From NCBI RefSeq assembly GCF_003664185.1, contig NZ_RCCS01000007.1, positions 1 through 64,000 on the forward strand: 64,000 nt of DNA, given 5' to 3'. The stretch comes from Tenacibaculum discolor. Lineage in GTDB: Bacteria > Bacteroidota > Bacteroidia > Flavobacteriales > Flavobacteriaceae. Positions 7,020-16,481 of the stretch are shown here, piece by piece (positions within the stretch are counted from its first letter, which is position 1; every line of letters starts with the position of its first letter). The notes beneath the pieces were generated by a model. It was not told the DNA's origin, did no database searches, and was given only the letters and a program-made list of their open reading frames with translations. The position numbers were made by a program, and so were the translations under genes.

Positions 7020-8873
7020 TTATTTATCTAAAAAATCTTGATAGGCATCCTGACTGATAGCTCTTCCTAAAGAATCTAAAGGCTGATAATTGCCTTCTTG
7101 TATTACAGGTTTATTGCTTACATAATCATAAACAAAAGTTCCGTTTTTAGAAACAGTACCAAATCCTTTATTAAAGACATAATGTACATATTGATTTTCA
7201 GAAGTGTTAAAAATGTTTTTTCCAAACTTAAATTGTTCTGGTTTGCCCCCCAACATGTCTGTTAAAGTATATGCTAAATCACTTTGAGCGCTAAAATTAT
7301 CAATAGTAATTCCTGTTTTATTAAGAGCTCCACCCAACCAAACCATTGGGATTTGAAATCTTTTAGGGGAATTAAAATATCCTTTATGTTTAGGTAACGG
7401 ATGTCCGTGATCAGATAAAATAACAATTAATGTATTATCCCACCAAGGTTGTTTTTTGGCTTCGTCAATAAACTTACCTATAGCTTTGTCTGTATAAGCT
7501 TGGGCGCTTCTGTATAAATTTTCTACAGAATTTTTACCAAATTTATATTCTCCAGGAAATTCATAAGGTTCATGACTAGTTAATGTCAGAGCTACTTCAA
7601 AAAAAGGTTCTTTAAGGGTAGATGAAGATAAATCTTTCATAAACCGATCTAAAAAGATATGATCATGTGCTCCCCATTTTGAGTTCCAGTTTTCTTTGTC
7701 AAACTCAGTTCCATCTACAATTTTATCAATTCTACCATTACGTAAATAGGTAATCATGTTTCCAAAATTACTATCGCCACCATAATAAAAACTAGTGTTG
7801 TACCCTAGTTTTTTCATTTCTTTGGTAAGTATTGGTAACTTTCTTGCTTTGTATGGAATTTTCATAATGCTTTTTGTTGGCTGAGGGTAATAGCCACTTA
7901 AAATAGCAGGAACCCCTTTGTCTGTTCTGTCTCCATTTCCATAGAAATTAGTAAACAAAATCCCTTCTTTAGCTAGTTTATTTAGGTTTACGGTAACATC
8001 AGGCTCCCCTCCTAAAGCACCCACAGCTTTTGCTGAAAGGCTTTCCCAAATAAGGATAATAACATTAGGCTTTTTAGTATTTAAAATAGAGTCTGTACTT
8101 GCTGTTAAAAGTTGATTCTTAGTTTTATTGATGATGTCTTTAGCAATATTATTTTTATAGTGGACATAAGGGTTTTTATCATCAGTTTTATGACTAATTG
8201 TATTAGCAAAGTTCCAGATGAAATTTACCGCAGCGTGATTAGCAAACATGCTTTTAGAGAAGTATACATTACTTTGGTTAATAGGAATATTAGCAAAACC
8301 ACCTCGCATAGGGATGATTAAACCACCTATTAACAATAAAAATACTGGAGCTTCTAAAAAATGTCTCTTATTTAATTTATCAAGTGCTTTATTTAAAATT
8401 TTATTAAATAAATAAATAGCAACTGCAGAAAGTAAAATCCAAGCAAATAAACCACCAATCAACTGTAAAGTACTTACTGAAGCTAGCATTGCTTTAGGAG
8501 TGTTAATGTAATTTAAGACAGTAACATCTATACGAACTCCCCAGAATTTATACAAAGAAATATCCGTTAACATAAACAAATTAATTACTAAAAGAATAGG
8601 AAAAGTGTATCCTTTAATAATGTAACCAATAATTTTCTTAGGAATCCATATTGAAAGTAAAATAACTAAAAAGGGAATAGCAGCTAAGTAAGCAGCAAAA
8701 GAAAAGTCTAATTGAATACCATATATAAACGTTTTTAACGTAGTAAAAAAACTTAATTCAGAAGTTTTATCGAAGTAATACAATAAGAACAAAAAGCGAG
8801 CGAGTAAAAAATATATTACCCACAAAAAATAATATGTAATACTAAAAAGAAATCTGTTTTTAAAGTTAGTCAT
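7020..8873 (-). CDS. LTA synthase family phosphotransferase/sulfatase-fold membrane protein
   Basis: 617 aa. Five or so transmembrane helices fill the first ~200 residues. A periplasmic sulfatase/alkaline-phosphatase-fold domain follows (about 270-560) with the metal-binding Glu in WESLSAKAVG, the catalytic Thr317 in GNGDRTDKG (LtaS has Thr300 in an equivalent motif) and the SDHGHP metal site. In Firmicutes this family polymerises lipoteichoic acid; in Bacteroidota the substrate is unknown, and lipid or lipid-A head-group transfer is possible. A 17-base gap separates it from tsaD upstream, so co-transcription is likely. Confidence 0.88.
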   Translation of the reverse strand: MTNFKNRFLFSITYYFLWVIYFLLARFLFLLYYFDKTSELSFFTTLKTFIYGIQLDFSFAAYLAAIPFLVILLSIWIPKKIIGYIIKGYTFPILLVINLFMLTDISLYKFWGVRIDVTVLNYINTPKAMLASVSTLQLIGGLFAWILLSAVAIYLFNKILNKALDKLNKRHFLEAPVFLLLIGGLIIPMRGGFANIPINQSNVYFSKSMFANHAAVNFIWNFANTISHKTDDKNPYVHYKNNIAKDIINKTKNQLLTASTDSILNTKKPNVIILIWESLSAKAVGALGGEPDVTVNLNKLAKEGILFTNFYGNGDRTDKGVPAILSGYYPQPTKSIMKIPYKARKLPILTKEMKKLGYNTSFYYGGDSNFGNMITYLRNGRIDKIVDGTEFDKENWNSKWGAHDHIFLDRFMKDLSSSTLKEPFFEVALTLTSHEPYEFPGEYKFGKNSVENLYRSAQAYTDKAIGKFIDEAKKQPWWDNTLIVILSDHGHPLPKHKGYFNSPKRFQIPMVWLGGALNKTGITIDNFSAQSDLAYTLTDMLGGKPEQFKFGKNIFNTSENQYVHYVFNKGFGTVSKNGTFVYDYVSNKPVIQEGNYQPLDSLGRAISQDAYQDFLDK

Positions 8874-8890
8874 TGTAGTATAAAAGAGAT

Positions 8891-9919
8891 TTATTCAGTA
8901 ACTTTTAAACGAGCTTTAGCAGTTACGGAAATATCAGAATAATCGTTGTTTAAATATTTTAAATATCCAGCTATGGCAATCATTGCAGCATTGTCAGTTG
9001 TGTATTCAAATTTTGGAATATAGGTGATCCATCCCCAGTGCTTTTCTGCTAAAGTTAAACGTTTTCTTATTTCTGAATTGGCAGAAACACCACCAGCAAT
9101 TGCTATATGTTTAATACCAGTTTGTTTTATGGTATTTTTAAGTTTGTCCATCAAAATTTCAATAATAGTATATTGAATAGAAGCACAGATGTCATTAAGA
9201 TTTTCTTTAATGAAATTAGGGTTTTCTTTTACATTTTTTTGAACAAAATATAAGATTCCAGTTTTTAAGCCACTAAAACTAAACTCCAAATCACCAACCT
9301 TAGGTTTCGTAAATTTAAAAGCTTTAGGGTTTCCTAATTGAGCATATTTATCAATTAAAGGTCCTCCCGGATAAGGCAAACCTAAAATTTTAGCAGATTT
9401 ATCAAAGGCTTCACCAACTGCATCATCAATTGTTTCACCCAAAATTTCCATTTCAAAATGACTGGTGATTTTTACAATTTGTGTGTGCCCACCACTAATA
9501 GTTAAGCAAACAAAAGGAAATGGAGGTATTTTACTTTCTTCTTCTTTAATAAAATGAGCTAAAATATGTGCTTGCATGTGGTTAACATCTATTAAAGGAA
9601 TGTTTAACCCTAAGGCTAAAGATTTAGCAAATGAAGTACCAACTAATAATGAGCCCATTAACCCTGGGCCACGAGTAAAAGCAATTGCATTTAAATTGTT
9701 TTTAGTTATACCAGCTTGTTCAATAGCTTGTTGTACAACAGGAACAATGTTTTGTTGATGTGCCCTTGAAGCTAACTCAGGAACCACACCGCCATATTTG
9801 GCATGAACTTCTTGGTTTGCCACAACGTTACTCAACACTTTTCCGTTACAAATTACCGAAGCACTTGTGTCATCACAAGAACTTTCAATACCTAAAATAT
9901 AGATGTTTTCTCTACTCAA
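8891..9919 (-). CDS. tsaD: tRNA N6-threonylcarbamoyladenosine transferase TsaD
   Basis: 342 aa, normal length. Transfers the threonylcarbamoyl group to A37 of ANN-decoding tRNAs together with TsaB/TsaE. Visible features are the N-terminal GIESSCDDTS, the metal-binding HMQAHILAH (His114, His118), SGGHTQIV, and the nucleotide-binding GGVSANSEIR with the DNAAMIA motif at the C-terminus. It is the first gene of the leftward unit. A TATTTTTG box lies about 20 bases upstream. Confidence 0.97.
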   Translation of the reverse strand: MSRENIYILGIESSCDDTSASVICNGKVLSNVVANQEVHAKYGGVVPELASRAHQQNIVPVVQQAIEQAGITKNNLNAIAFTRGPGLMGSLLVGTSFAKSLALGLNIPLIDVNHMQAHILAHFIKEEESKIPPFPFVCLTISGGHTQIVKITSHFEMEILGETIDDAVGEAFDKSAKILGLPYPGGPLIDKYAQLGNPKAFKFTKPKVGDLEFSFSGLKTGILYFVQKNVKENPNFIKENLNDICASIQYTIIEILMDKLKNTIKQTGIKHIAIAGGVSANSEIRKRLTLAEKHWGWITYIPKFEYTTDNAAMIAIAGYLKYLNNDYSDISVTAKARLKVTE

Positions 9920-9939
9920 ATCTTTTCGGATTTAGGTTA

Positions 9940-9947
9940 CAAAAATA
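9940..9947 (-). promoter_or_regulatory. Candidate -7 promoter box of tsaD
   Basis: TATTTTTG on the minus strand, matching TAnnTTTG, 20 bases before the tsaD ATG at 9919. No -33 box is obvious. Confidence 0.5.
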
Positions 9948-10020
9948 TTGATATTACGTTAGATTTTCGTTAAAAATAACATTTCTTTAAAATAAGGCAG
10001 CATTTTTGCAGTTTGCTGAT

Positions 10021-10028
10021 TACTTTTG
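10021..10028 (+). promoter_or_regulatory. Candidate -7 promoter box of the tamB operon
   Basis: TACTTTTG matches TAnnTTTG. A transcript starting about 7 bases downstream would begin near 10035. That includes the in-frame region upstream of the first TTG of tamB (10116) and leaves room for a non-canonical start at 10044-10056. Confidence 0.45.
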
Positions 10029-10115
10029 TTAATAGGATTATAAATAAGGGAAGTTATTAAAAGATTAGGGAACATAATAGGTAGAATAATAAAGTACGCA
10101 GTACTTTTTCTGCTC

Positions 10116-13100
10116 TTGCTTTTTCTTTTACTATCATTACCTTTTGTACAAAGTCAACTTGCCAAACAAGCAACGAATTGGGTAAACAAAGAGTTTAATA
10201 CCAATATTGTTGTAAAAAAAATTGATTTATCATGGTTAGGAAGTGTTCAGTTAAAAGAAATTGAGATTAGGGACCATCATAAAGACACCTTAATATTTGT
10301 AAATAACCTAACTACTTCCTTACAGAACGCCAAACGAATATTAGAAAATAAAGTAGATTTAGGTGAAGCCTCTTTAAGTGGAGTTCATTTTTATATGAAA
10401 ACCTATAAAGGAGAAAAGAATGATAACATGTCTATTTTTGTAGACAGTTTTGAAGATGGAAAACCAAGAGACAGTTTAGCTGCACCATTTATTCTTAAAA
10501 GTGATAAAATTTCTTTAGAAGATTTAACTTTTAAGTTAATGGATGAAAATAAGCAAGATCCACTGGAGTTTGCGGCATATAAAGCAGGAGCTGAGTTAAA
10601 CGATTTCTCGATTATAGGTCCTGATGTTTCTATGAAAATAAGAAATATGTTTTTCACAGGAAACAGAGGGGTTAACGTGTCAAATTTATCGACAGACTTC
10701 ACGTATACAAGATCCTACATGGATTTTAAAAATACAACGTTAGAAACAGATAATAAAACTAAACTTCATGCAAAAGTTAAATTTACTTACAATCGAAAAG
10801 ACTTTGTAAACTTTAATGACAAGGTAAGAATTAAAGCTAAGTTCCAAGAAAGTGTAGTTTCAGTGAAAGATTTAAATAAGTTATATAACGAAATAGGAGG
10901 GCATGATTTTCTGTATATAAGCGGAGATATTGATGGTGTTTTGAATAACTTTAGTGCCAATAATGTAAGAGTACATTCAAAGGGAGGTATGAGAATTATT
11001 GGAAATATGGGATTTGTTAATGCCGTTAAAACCAGTAGAGGTTTTGTGTTTGATGCAGACTTAGATAACCTTACAGCAAATTACTTTCAATTAAGAAATG
11101 TACTACCAAACTTATTAGGGAGAACATTACCAACAGAATTTCAAAGACTTGGGAATTTTACTTTGAATGGGATAGTGAGAGTAACTCCACAACAAATGGA
11201 TGCTACTGTATCAGTAAAATCAGAAATCGGAACTGCAATTTCAGATCTTCAATTAACAAATATTGATAATATAGATAAAGCCGAGTACACAGGAGAGGTA
11301 GAGTTTAAAGATTTTGACCTTGGTGTTTTTGCTAACGACCCTGTATTAGGAACCGTTTCGTTAAAAGCAGATGTTAATGGAAGTGGGTTTAATGTTGATA
11401 ATGTCAATACCATAATTATAGGGAGAATAAGTAGTCTTTTTTTTAATAAGTATGAATATAAAAACTTACAAGTAAACGGACAGTTCCAAAATAAAAAGTT
11501 TGATGGTTTGCTAAATGCAGACGATGATAACTTCAAATTAAAATTTGAAGGACTAGCAGATTTTTCATCAGAGATTAACAAATTTGATTTTATTGCTGAT
11601 GTTGATAGAATTGATTTGAAGAAAACAAACTTATTTACTCGTGATAGCATTTCTGAGTTAAAAGGAAATATTAACTTAAACATTTCTGGAAACACATTTG
11701 ATGATATTGTAGGGAAAGCAACCTTTAAAAATTTAGTATACAGAAATCAAAAACAGAGTTACCCTTTTAAGAGTTTTGAAGTAAACTCATCAGTAAAAGA
11801 TAGTATTAAAAATATAGAAGTAAACTCGGAAGATATTGTAAAAGGGTATGTAAAAGGAAAATTTTCTTTTGAAGAATTATTACCAATTACACAGAATGCT
11901 TTGGGTAGTGTGTATACAAACTATCGTCCGCATGAAGTAGCACCAAATCAGTTTTTAGATTTTGACTTCACAATTTATAATCAAATTATAGATATTTTTT
12001 TGCCAAACATTTCAATAGGAAAAAATACACGATTAAAAGGTCGTATTAATTCAGATAAAAACTCGTTAAAACTTACATTTGAGTCTCCTGAAATAAATGC
12101 ATATAAAAATATAATTGAAGGAGTGGTACTCAGGTTAGATAATAAAAACCCTTTATATAATACTCACTTAACAGCTAATAAAGTTAATACAAAGTATTAT
12201 AATATTAAAAAATTAAACTTATTAAATCGTACTCAGAACGATACATTGTTTTTTAAATCGCTATTTAAGGGAGGAAAAGATTATGCAGAGAGCTTTAGTT
12301 TAGATTTTTTTTATACAATTAATGAATTTCAAAAATCTGTTGTGGGAATTCAAAAATCTAAATTACACTATAAAGGTTTTGATTGGTTAATAAACCCAAG
12401 TGATGACAGAAATAATAAAGTAACATTTGATTTACAAAAAGATGATTTTACAATTAGTCCGTTTGTTCTTAAATCAGGAGAACAAAGAATAGATTTTAAA
12501 GGAATTGTAAGAGACAGTACTTATAAAGACATACAAGCAAACTTTAATAAAGTAAAACTAGCTAGTTTTTTACCACCAGTGGATAGTTTAAAATTAGATG
12601 GAAAACTAAATGGAAGGTTAGAGTTTAAGCAAGAAAATGAAATTGTAGCTCCAGAAGGAAACTTATATGTAGAAAATTTTTACATAAACGATTATTCGCA
12701 AGGAAATTTAGCACTGAATGTTACGGGAGATAATTCTTACGAGAAATATAATGTCAATTTATCTCTAGAAAATGAAAATGCAAAGAATATATCTGCTACT
12801 GGAGGAATTGACTTTTCTACAGAAAGACCAGTTATTGACCTAGATATTTATCTGAAAGAATATAATATTGCTGCTTTTAGTCCATTGGGAGAAGACGTTT
12901 TGTCTAAATTAAGAGGAAAAGTAACAGGAGACTTTACTGCAAAAGGGTATTTGAGAAACCCTGATTTTAAAGGAATCTTAAATTTTGAGAATGCAGGATT
13001 AGCTTTTCCGTATTTAAATGTAGATTTTGACTTAAAAGGAAATACGAGTGTTGTTTTAGATAAACAAGAATTTATTTTTAAAGACATAATTCTAGAAGAT

Positions 13101-14504
13101 ACAAAGTACTTAACACAAGGGGATTTATCTGGAAGTATTGTGCACCAAAATTTTAAAGACTGGTTTTTGAATTTTGACATTAGTACTCAAAATTTATTGA
13201 TTCTAGATACACAAGAAACAGAAGAGTCTCAGTACTATGGAACTGGCTTTTTAAATGGAGAAGCAAAAATTAGAGGGCTTACTAGTTATTTAGATATTGA
13301 GGTTAACGGAAAAACAAACAAAGGAACCCTATTTGTAATTCCGTTAAGTGATGTTAAAACGATAGATAATTATAAGTTAATCCGATTTAAAACAGGAGAA
13401 GAAGAAGAGGGAGCAAAAGGAAAAGTTATTGGAGATATAAAAGGCCTAGATTTAAGGCTTAATCTAGCTGTAACAAAAGATGCAGTAGCTCAGGTGGTAA
13501 TTGATAAAGTTTCGGGAAGTGAGTTAAAAGGAAGTGGAGAAGGAAACCTTAGAATTGATATTGATACACGAGGTAAATTTAACATGTTTGGAGATTTTAC
13601 CGTAGACAATGGTTTCTATAATTTTAAATATGCAGGAATAACCAAGCCTTTTATTGTACAAAAAGGTGGGACTATTTCTTGGAATGGAGATCCTTATGAA
13701 GCCGACTTAGATATAACTGCAGTATATAGAACTAAAGCAAACCCAGCACAGTTACTAGATAATATTAATTCAAATCGTAAGATTCCAATTGATTTATACA
13801 CGAAAATTACAGGAGGATTATTTAGTTCAAAACAAGAATTCGATATTAAAATACCAAATGCAAACTCAACAGTAAGTTCAGAGTTAGAGTTTATTTTGAA
13901 TGAGAATGATTTAAATACCAAAATGCAACATTTCTCGTTTTTATTAGCTTTTGGTACATTTTATAATCCGGATGCTATTGGTAGTAGTGCTAGTTCAGGA
14001 ATTACAGGTACAGCTTCTGAAATTGCTTCAAGTATTTTAACAAATATGTTAAATAGTGATGGAAATAAATTTCAATTAGGAGTTGGGTATACACAAGGAG
14101 ATAGAGGAAATGTAGATAACCTTAATTCAGACGATCAGGTAGATGTATCTGTATCAACGCAATTGAGTGATAGAGTATTGGTTAATGGAAAAGTAGGAGT
14201 ACCGGTAGGAACTAACACACAAACCAGTGTTGTTGGAGAGGTAAAAGTAGAGGTACTTTTAAATGAAGAAGGTAATTTAAGAGGTACAGTATTTAACCGT
14301 CAAAATGAAGTACAGTATTCTACCGAAGAAGAAGGATATACACAAGGAGTAGGTATTTCATATCAAGTTAATTTTAATAACTTGCGCGACTTAGGAAAAA
14401 AACTAGGTTTTAATAAAAAAGACAAGAAAAAAGAAGTAAAAAAAGACAGTCTAAAACCAAAGAAAAAAAGCCTAATCAACTTTAAATCTAAAGAAAAAAA
14501 ATAA
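10116..14504 (+). CDS. tamB: Translocation and assembly module protein TamB (DUF490, AsmA-like)
   Basis: At least 1462 aa. Inner-membrane-anchored, periplasm-spanning bridge protein, implicated in other bacteria in outer-membrane protein assembly and phospholipid transport. It has one N-terminal hydrophobic helix ending LSLPFVQS, long beta-rich repeats, and a C-terminal DUF490 domain (about 1000-1440). The tail is Lys-rich. The first canonical start, TTG at 10116, cuts into the hydrophobic helix. The frame stays open back to 10044 and encodes a basic, helix-like stretch (IKRLGNIIGRIIKYAVLFLL) with no ATG, GTG or TTG, so initiation at ATT 10056 is plausible. First gene of an operon with two DUF368 genes. 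Confidence 0.9.
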   Translation: MLFLLLSLPFVQSQLAKQATNWVNKEFNTNIVVKKIDLSWLGSVQLKEIEIRDHHKDTLIFVNNLTTSLQNAKRILENKVDLGEASLSGVHFYMKTYKGEKNDNMSIFVDSFEDGKPRDSLAAPFILKSDKISLEDLTFKLMDENKQDPLEFAAYKAGAELNDFSIIGPDVSMKIRNMFFTGNRGVNVSNLSTDFTYTRSYMDFKNTTLETDNKTKLHAKVKFTYNRKDFVNFNDKVRIKAKFQESVVSVKDLNKLYNEIGGHDFLYISGDIDGVLNNFSANNVRVHSKGGMRIIGNMGFVNAVKTSRGFVFDADLDNLTANYFQLRNVLPNLLGRTLPTEFQRLGNFTLNGIVRVTPQQMDATVSVKSEIGTAISDLQLTNIDNIDKAEYTGEVEFKDFDLGVFANDPVLGTVSLKADVNGSGFNVDNVNTIIIGRISSLFFNKYEYKNLQVNGQFQNKKFDGLLNADDDNFKLKFEGLADFSSEINKFDFIADVDRIDLKKTNLFTRDSISELKGNINLNISGNTFDDIVGKATFKNLVYRNQKQSYPFKSFEVNSSVKDSIKNIEVNSEDIVKGYVKGKFSFEELLPITQNALGSVYTNYRPHEVAPNQFLDFDFTIYNQIIDIFLPNISIGKNTRLKGRINSDKNSLKLTFESPEINAYKNIIEGVVLRLDNKNPLYNTHLTANKVNTKYYNIKKLNLLNRTQNDTLFFKSLFKGGKDYAESFSLDFFYTINEFQKSVVGIQKSKLHYKGFDWLINPSDDRNNKVTFDLQKDDFTISPFVLKSGEQRIDFKGIVRDSTYKDIQANFNKVKLASFLPPVDSLKLDGKLNGRLEFKQENEIVAPEGNLYVENFYINDYSQGNLALNVTGDNSYEKYNVNLSLENENAKNISATGGIDFSTERPVIDLDIYLKEYNIAAFSPLGEDVLSKLRGKVTGDFTAKGYLRNPDFKGILNFENAGLAFPYLNVDFDLKGNTSVVLDKQEFIFKDIILEDTKYLTQGDLSGSIVHQNFKDWFLNFDISTQNLLILDTQETEESQYYGTGFLNGEAKIRGLTSYLDIEVNGKTNKGTLFVIPLSDVKTIDNYKLIRFKTGEEEEGAKGKVIGDIKGLDLRLNLAVTKDAVAQVVIDKVSGSELKGSGEGNLRIDIDTRGKFNMFGDFTVDNGFYNFKYAGITKPFIVQKGGTISWNGDPYEADLDITAVYRTKANPAQLLDNINSNRKIPIDLYTKITGGLFSSKQEFDIKIPNANSTVSSELEFILNENDLNTKMQHFSFLLAFGTFYNPDAIGSSASSGITGTASEIASSILTNMLNSDGNKFQLGVGYTQGDRGNVDNLNSDDQVDVSVSTQLSDRVLVNGKVGVPVGTNTQTSVVGEVKVEVLLNEEGNLRGTVFNRQNEVQYSTEEEGYTQGVGISYQVNFNNLRDLGKKLGFNKKDKKKEVKKDSLKPKKKSLINFKSKEKK

Positions 14505-14516
14505 CCAAACTATTTT

Positions 14517-15440
14517 ATGGATAGAACTATTAAGGATTACTTCGTAATCATGTTAAAAGGAATGGCTATGGGGGCTGCTGATGTAGTACCGGGAGTTTCA
14601 GGAGGCACTATTGCATTTATTTCAGGAATTTATGAAGAGCTGTTAGGTTCTATTAGTAATGTTAATTTAAAACTACTTAAAACTTTACAAAAAGAAGGTT
14701 TTGCATCAGCTTGGAGGCAAATAAATGGTAATTTCTTAGCTTCTCTTTTTGTAGGAATTTTTATTAGTATTGTTTCATTAGCAAAAATGATTTCCTGGTT
14801 ATTAATACATCACCCAATTTTGGTATGGTCTTTTTTCTTTGGGTTAGTATTAGCAAGTATTATTTATATAGCAAAACAAGTTACTCAATGGAATCTTGTT
14901 TCGGGAATTCTATTAATTTTAGGAGCTATATTAGCTTATTATATCACAACTTTAAACCCGTTAGTTTCTGAACATTCCTCAATGTCGTTTATGTTTTTAG
15001 CAGGAGCTATAGCCATTTGCGCTATGATTTTACCAGGTATTTCAGGATCTTTTATATTGGTATTATTGGGAGCCTATAAACCAGTTTTAGCAGCTGTAAA
15101 TAATCGTGATTTTACAACTATCACATTTGTTGGTTTAGGAGCAATTATAGGTTTGTTAACGTTTTCAAGAGTCTTAAAATATCTATTTGAAAATTATAAA
15201 AATTACACTTTAGTTGTTTTAACAGGATTTATAATAGGTTCACTAAATAAAATTTGGCCATGGAAAAAAGTATTGACTTATAGAACCAATTCACATGGAG
15301 AACAAGTGCCTTTTAATGAGTTATCTATTTCCCCATTTTCTTACGACGGAAACCCTCAATTAATGTATGCAACAGTGTTAGCTATAATTGGTTTCGGACT
15401 TATTTTATTACTAGAAAAATTAGCAGTAAAAAAGCACTAG
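14517..15440 (+). CDS. DUF368 membrane protein, PopT-type polyprenyl-phosphate transporter (copy 1)
   Basis: 307 aa, about eight hydrophobic segments. The signature GAADVVPGVSGGTIAF (residues about 20-35) and the half-repeat MILPGISGSFILVLLGAY mark the family. DUF368 proteins were recently shown to help recycle undecaprenyl phosphate across the cytoplasmic membrane (PopT); applying that here is inference. It starts 12 bases after tamB and is followed 33 bases later by a second DUF368 gene. Confidence 0.9.
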   Translation: MDRTIKDYFVIMLKGMAMGAADVVPGVSGGTIAFISGIYEELLGSISNVNLKLLKTLQKEGFASAWRQINGNFLASLFVGIFISIVSLAKMISWLLIHHPILVWSFFFGLVLASIIYIAKQVTQWNLVSGILLILGAILAYYITTLNPLVSEHSSMSFMFLAGAIAICAMILPGISGSFILVLLGAYKPVLAAVNNRDFTTITFVGLGAIIGLLTFSRVLKYLFENYKNYTLVVLTGFIIGSLNKIWPWKKVLTYRTNSHGEQVPFNELSISPFSYDGNPQLMYATVLAIIGFGLILLLEKLAVKKH

Positions 15441-15473
15441 AAAATAACTAACTTAGCGTTCTAATCAAACCGC

Positions 15474-16481
15474 ATGTATAAAGAGCGCACGCTATCACAA
15501 AGAATAAACCTTTTTTTAAAAGGATTAATAATGGGAGGAGCTAATAAAGTACCAGGAGTTTCAGGTGGTATGGTGGCTTTTGTGATGGGGTTTTATGAAG
15601 AACTTATTTATACTTTTCAAAGAATCAACGGCAAAGCTTTTAAGCTGTTATTTAACGGACGTTTTAAAAGTTTCGCTAGTTATACCAACTTACAATTTTT
15701 AGTATGGGTAATGGCTGGAAGTATGTTTAGCTATTTCAGTGTGTCTCTTGTTTTAGATTACTTCTTAAGAAATTATCAATTATATGTATGGTCATGGTTC
15801 TTTGGAATGATTATAGGCTCTATTTACTATATATCAAAAGATTTCGGAGATTGGAAACCTAAAACTATTTTAGGATTACTTATTGGAGCTTCAGTTGGAA
15901 TTTCTATTAGTTTTATGACACCAGCTACAGAAAATGATAATTTGTGGTTTGTGTTTTTGTGTGGAATTATAGGAGTTTCAGGAATGACATTACCAGGGCT
16001 TTCAGGCTCATTCATTCTTATATTACTAGGGAACTATGTACTGTTGTTGGTAGATAGTGTAAACGTGTTAGGAAGTGTAATCACAAACCTATTGTCTGGA
16101 AATTTTGAAGTTTTAAACGATCAAGTAAAAGTTCGTTACTTAAAGATAATAGGTGTTTTTACAGCAGGGTCAGCCTTTGGACTTGTATCTATTTCACATG
16201 TTTTAGGTTATGTATTAAAAAGATGGCATCAAATTGTAACAGCAATTATTATAGGTTTTATCACTGGATCGCTTGGAGTTGTTTGGCCATGGAAAGAAAC
16301 TATTTATAAAAAACAGGAAGGTGTGTTTTTGCTTGATCAAAGCGGAAATAAAATTATAGAAAACTACCAGAGATTTATTCCCAATTTTAACAATCAAGAA
16401 ACATGGATTTCAATAGGATTCATTATTATTGGAGTTGCATTAATATTAATTATTGATTTTTATGACCAAAAAAGAAAATAA
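15474..16481 (+). CDS. DUF368 membrane protein, PopT-type transporter (copy 2, divergent)
   Basis: 335 aa. Same fold as its neighbour, with the signature GGANKVPGVSGGMVAF and second half-repeat MTLPGLSGSFILILLGNY. Compared with copy 1, Asp of the ADxVPG motif is Asn and Thr of GGT is Met, so the two may differ in substrate or coupling. The C-terminal region is longer by about 30 residues. The end overlaps the aroE start by 20 bases, suggesting translational coupling. Confidence 0.9.
   Translation: MYKERTLSQRINLFLKGLIMGGANKVPGVSGGMVAFVMGFYEELIYTFQRINGKAFKLLFNGRFKSFASYTNLQFLVWVMAGSMFSYFSVSLVLDYFLRNYQLYVWSWFFGMIIGSIYYISKDFGDWKPKTILGLLIGASVGISISFMTPATENDNLWFVFLCGIIGVSGMTLPGLSGSFILILLGNYVLLLVDSVNVLGSVITNLLSGNFEVLNDQVKVRYLKIIGVFTAGSAFGLVSISHVLGYVLKRWHQIVTAIIIGFITGSLGVVWPWKETIYKKQEGVFLLDQSGNKIIENYQRFIPNFNNQETWISIGFIIIGVALILIIDFYDQKRK

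Noticed and set aside
10403..13921. Long minus-strand frames (up to 148 codons) inside tamB
   Set aside because: They are shadows of the tamB frame, lack recognisable domains and show amino acid composition typical of antisense frames of AT-rich genes.
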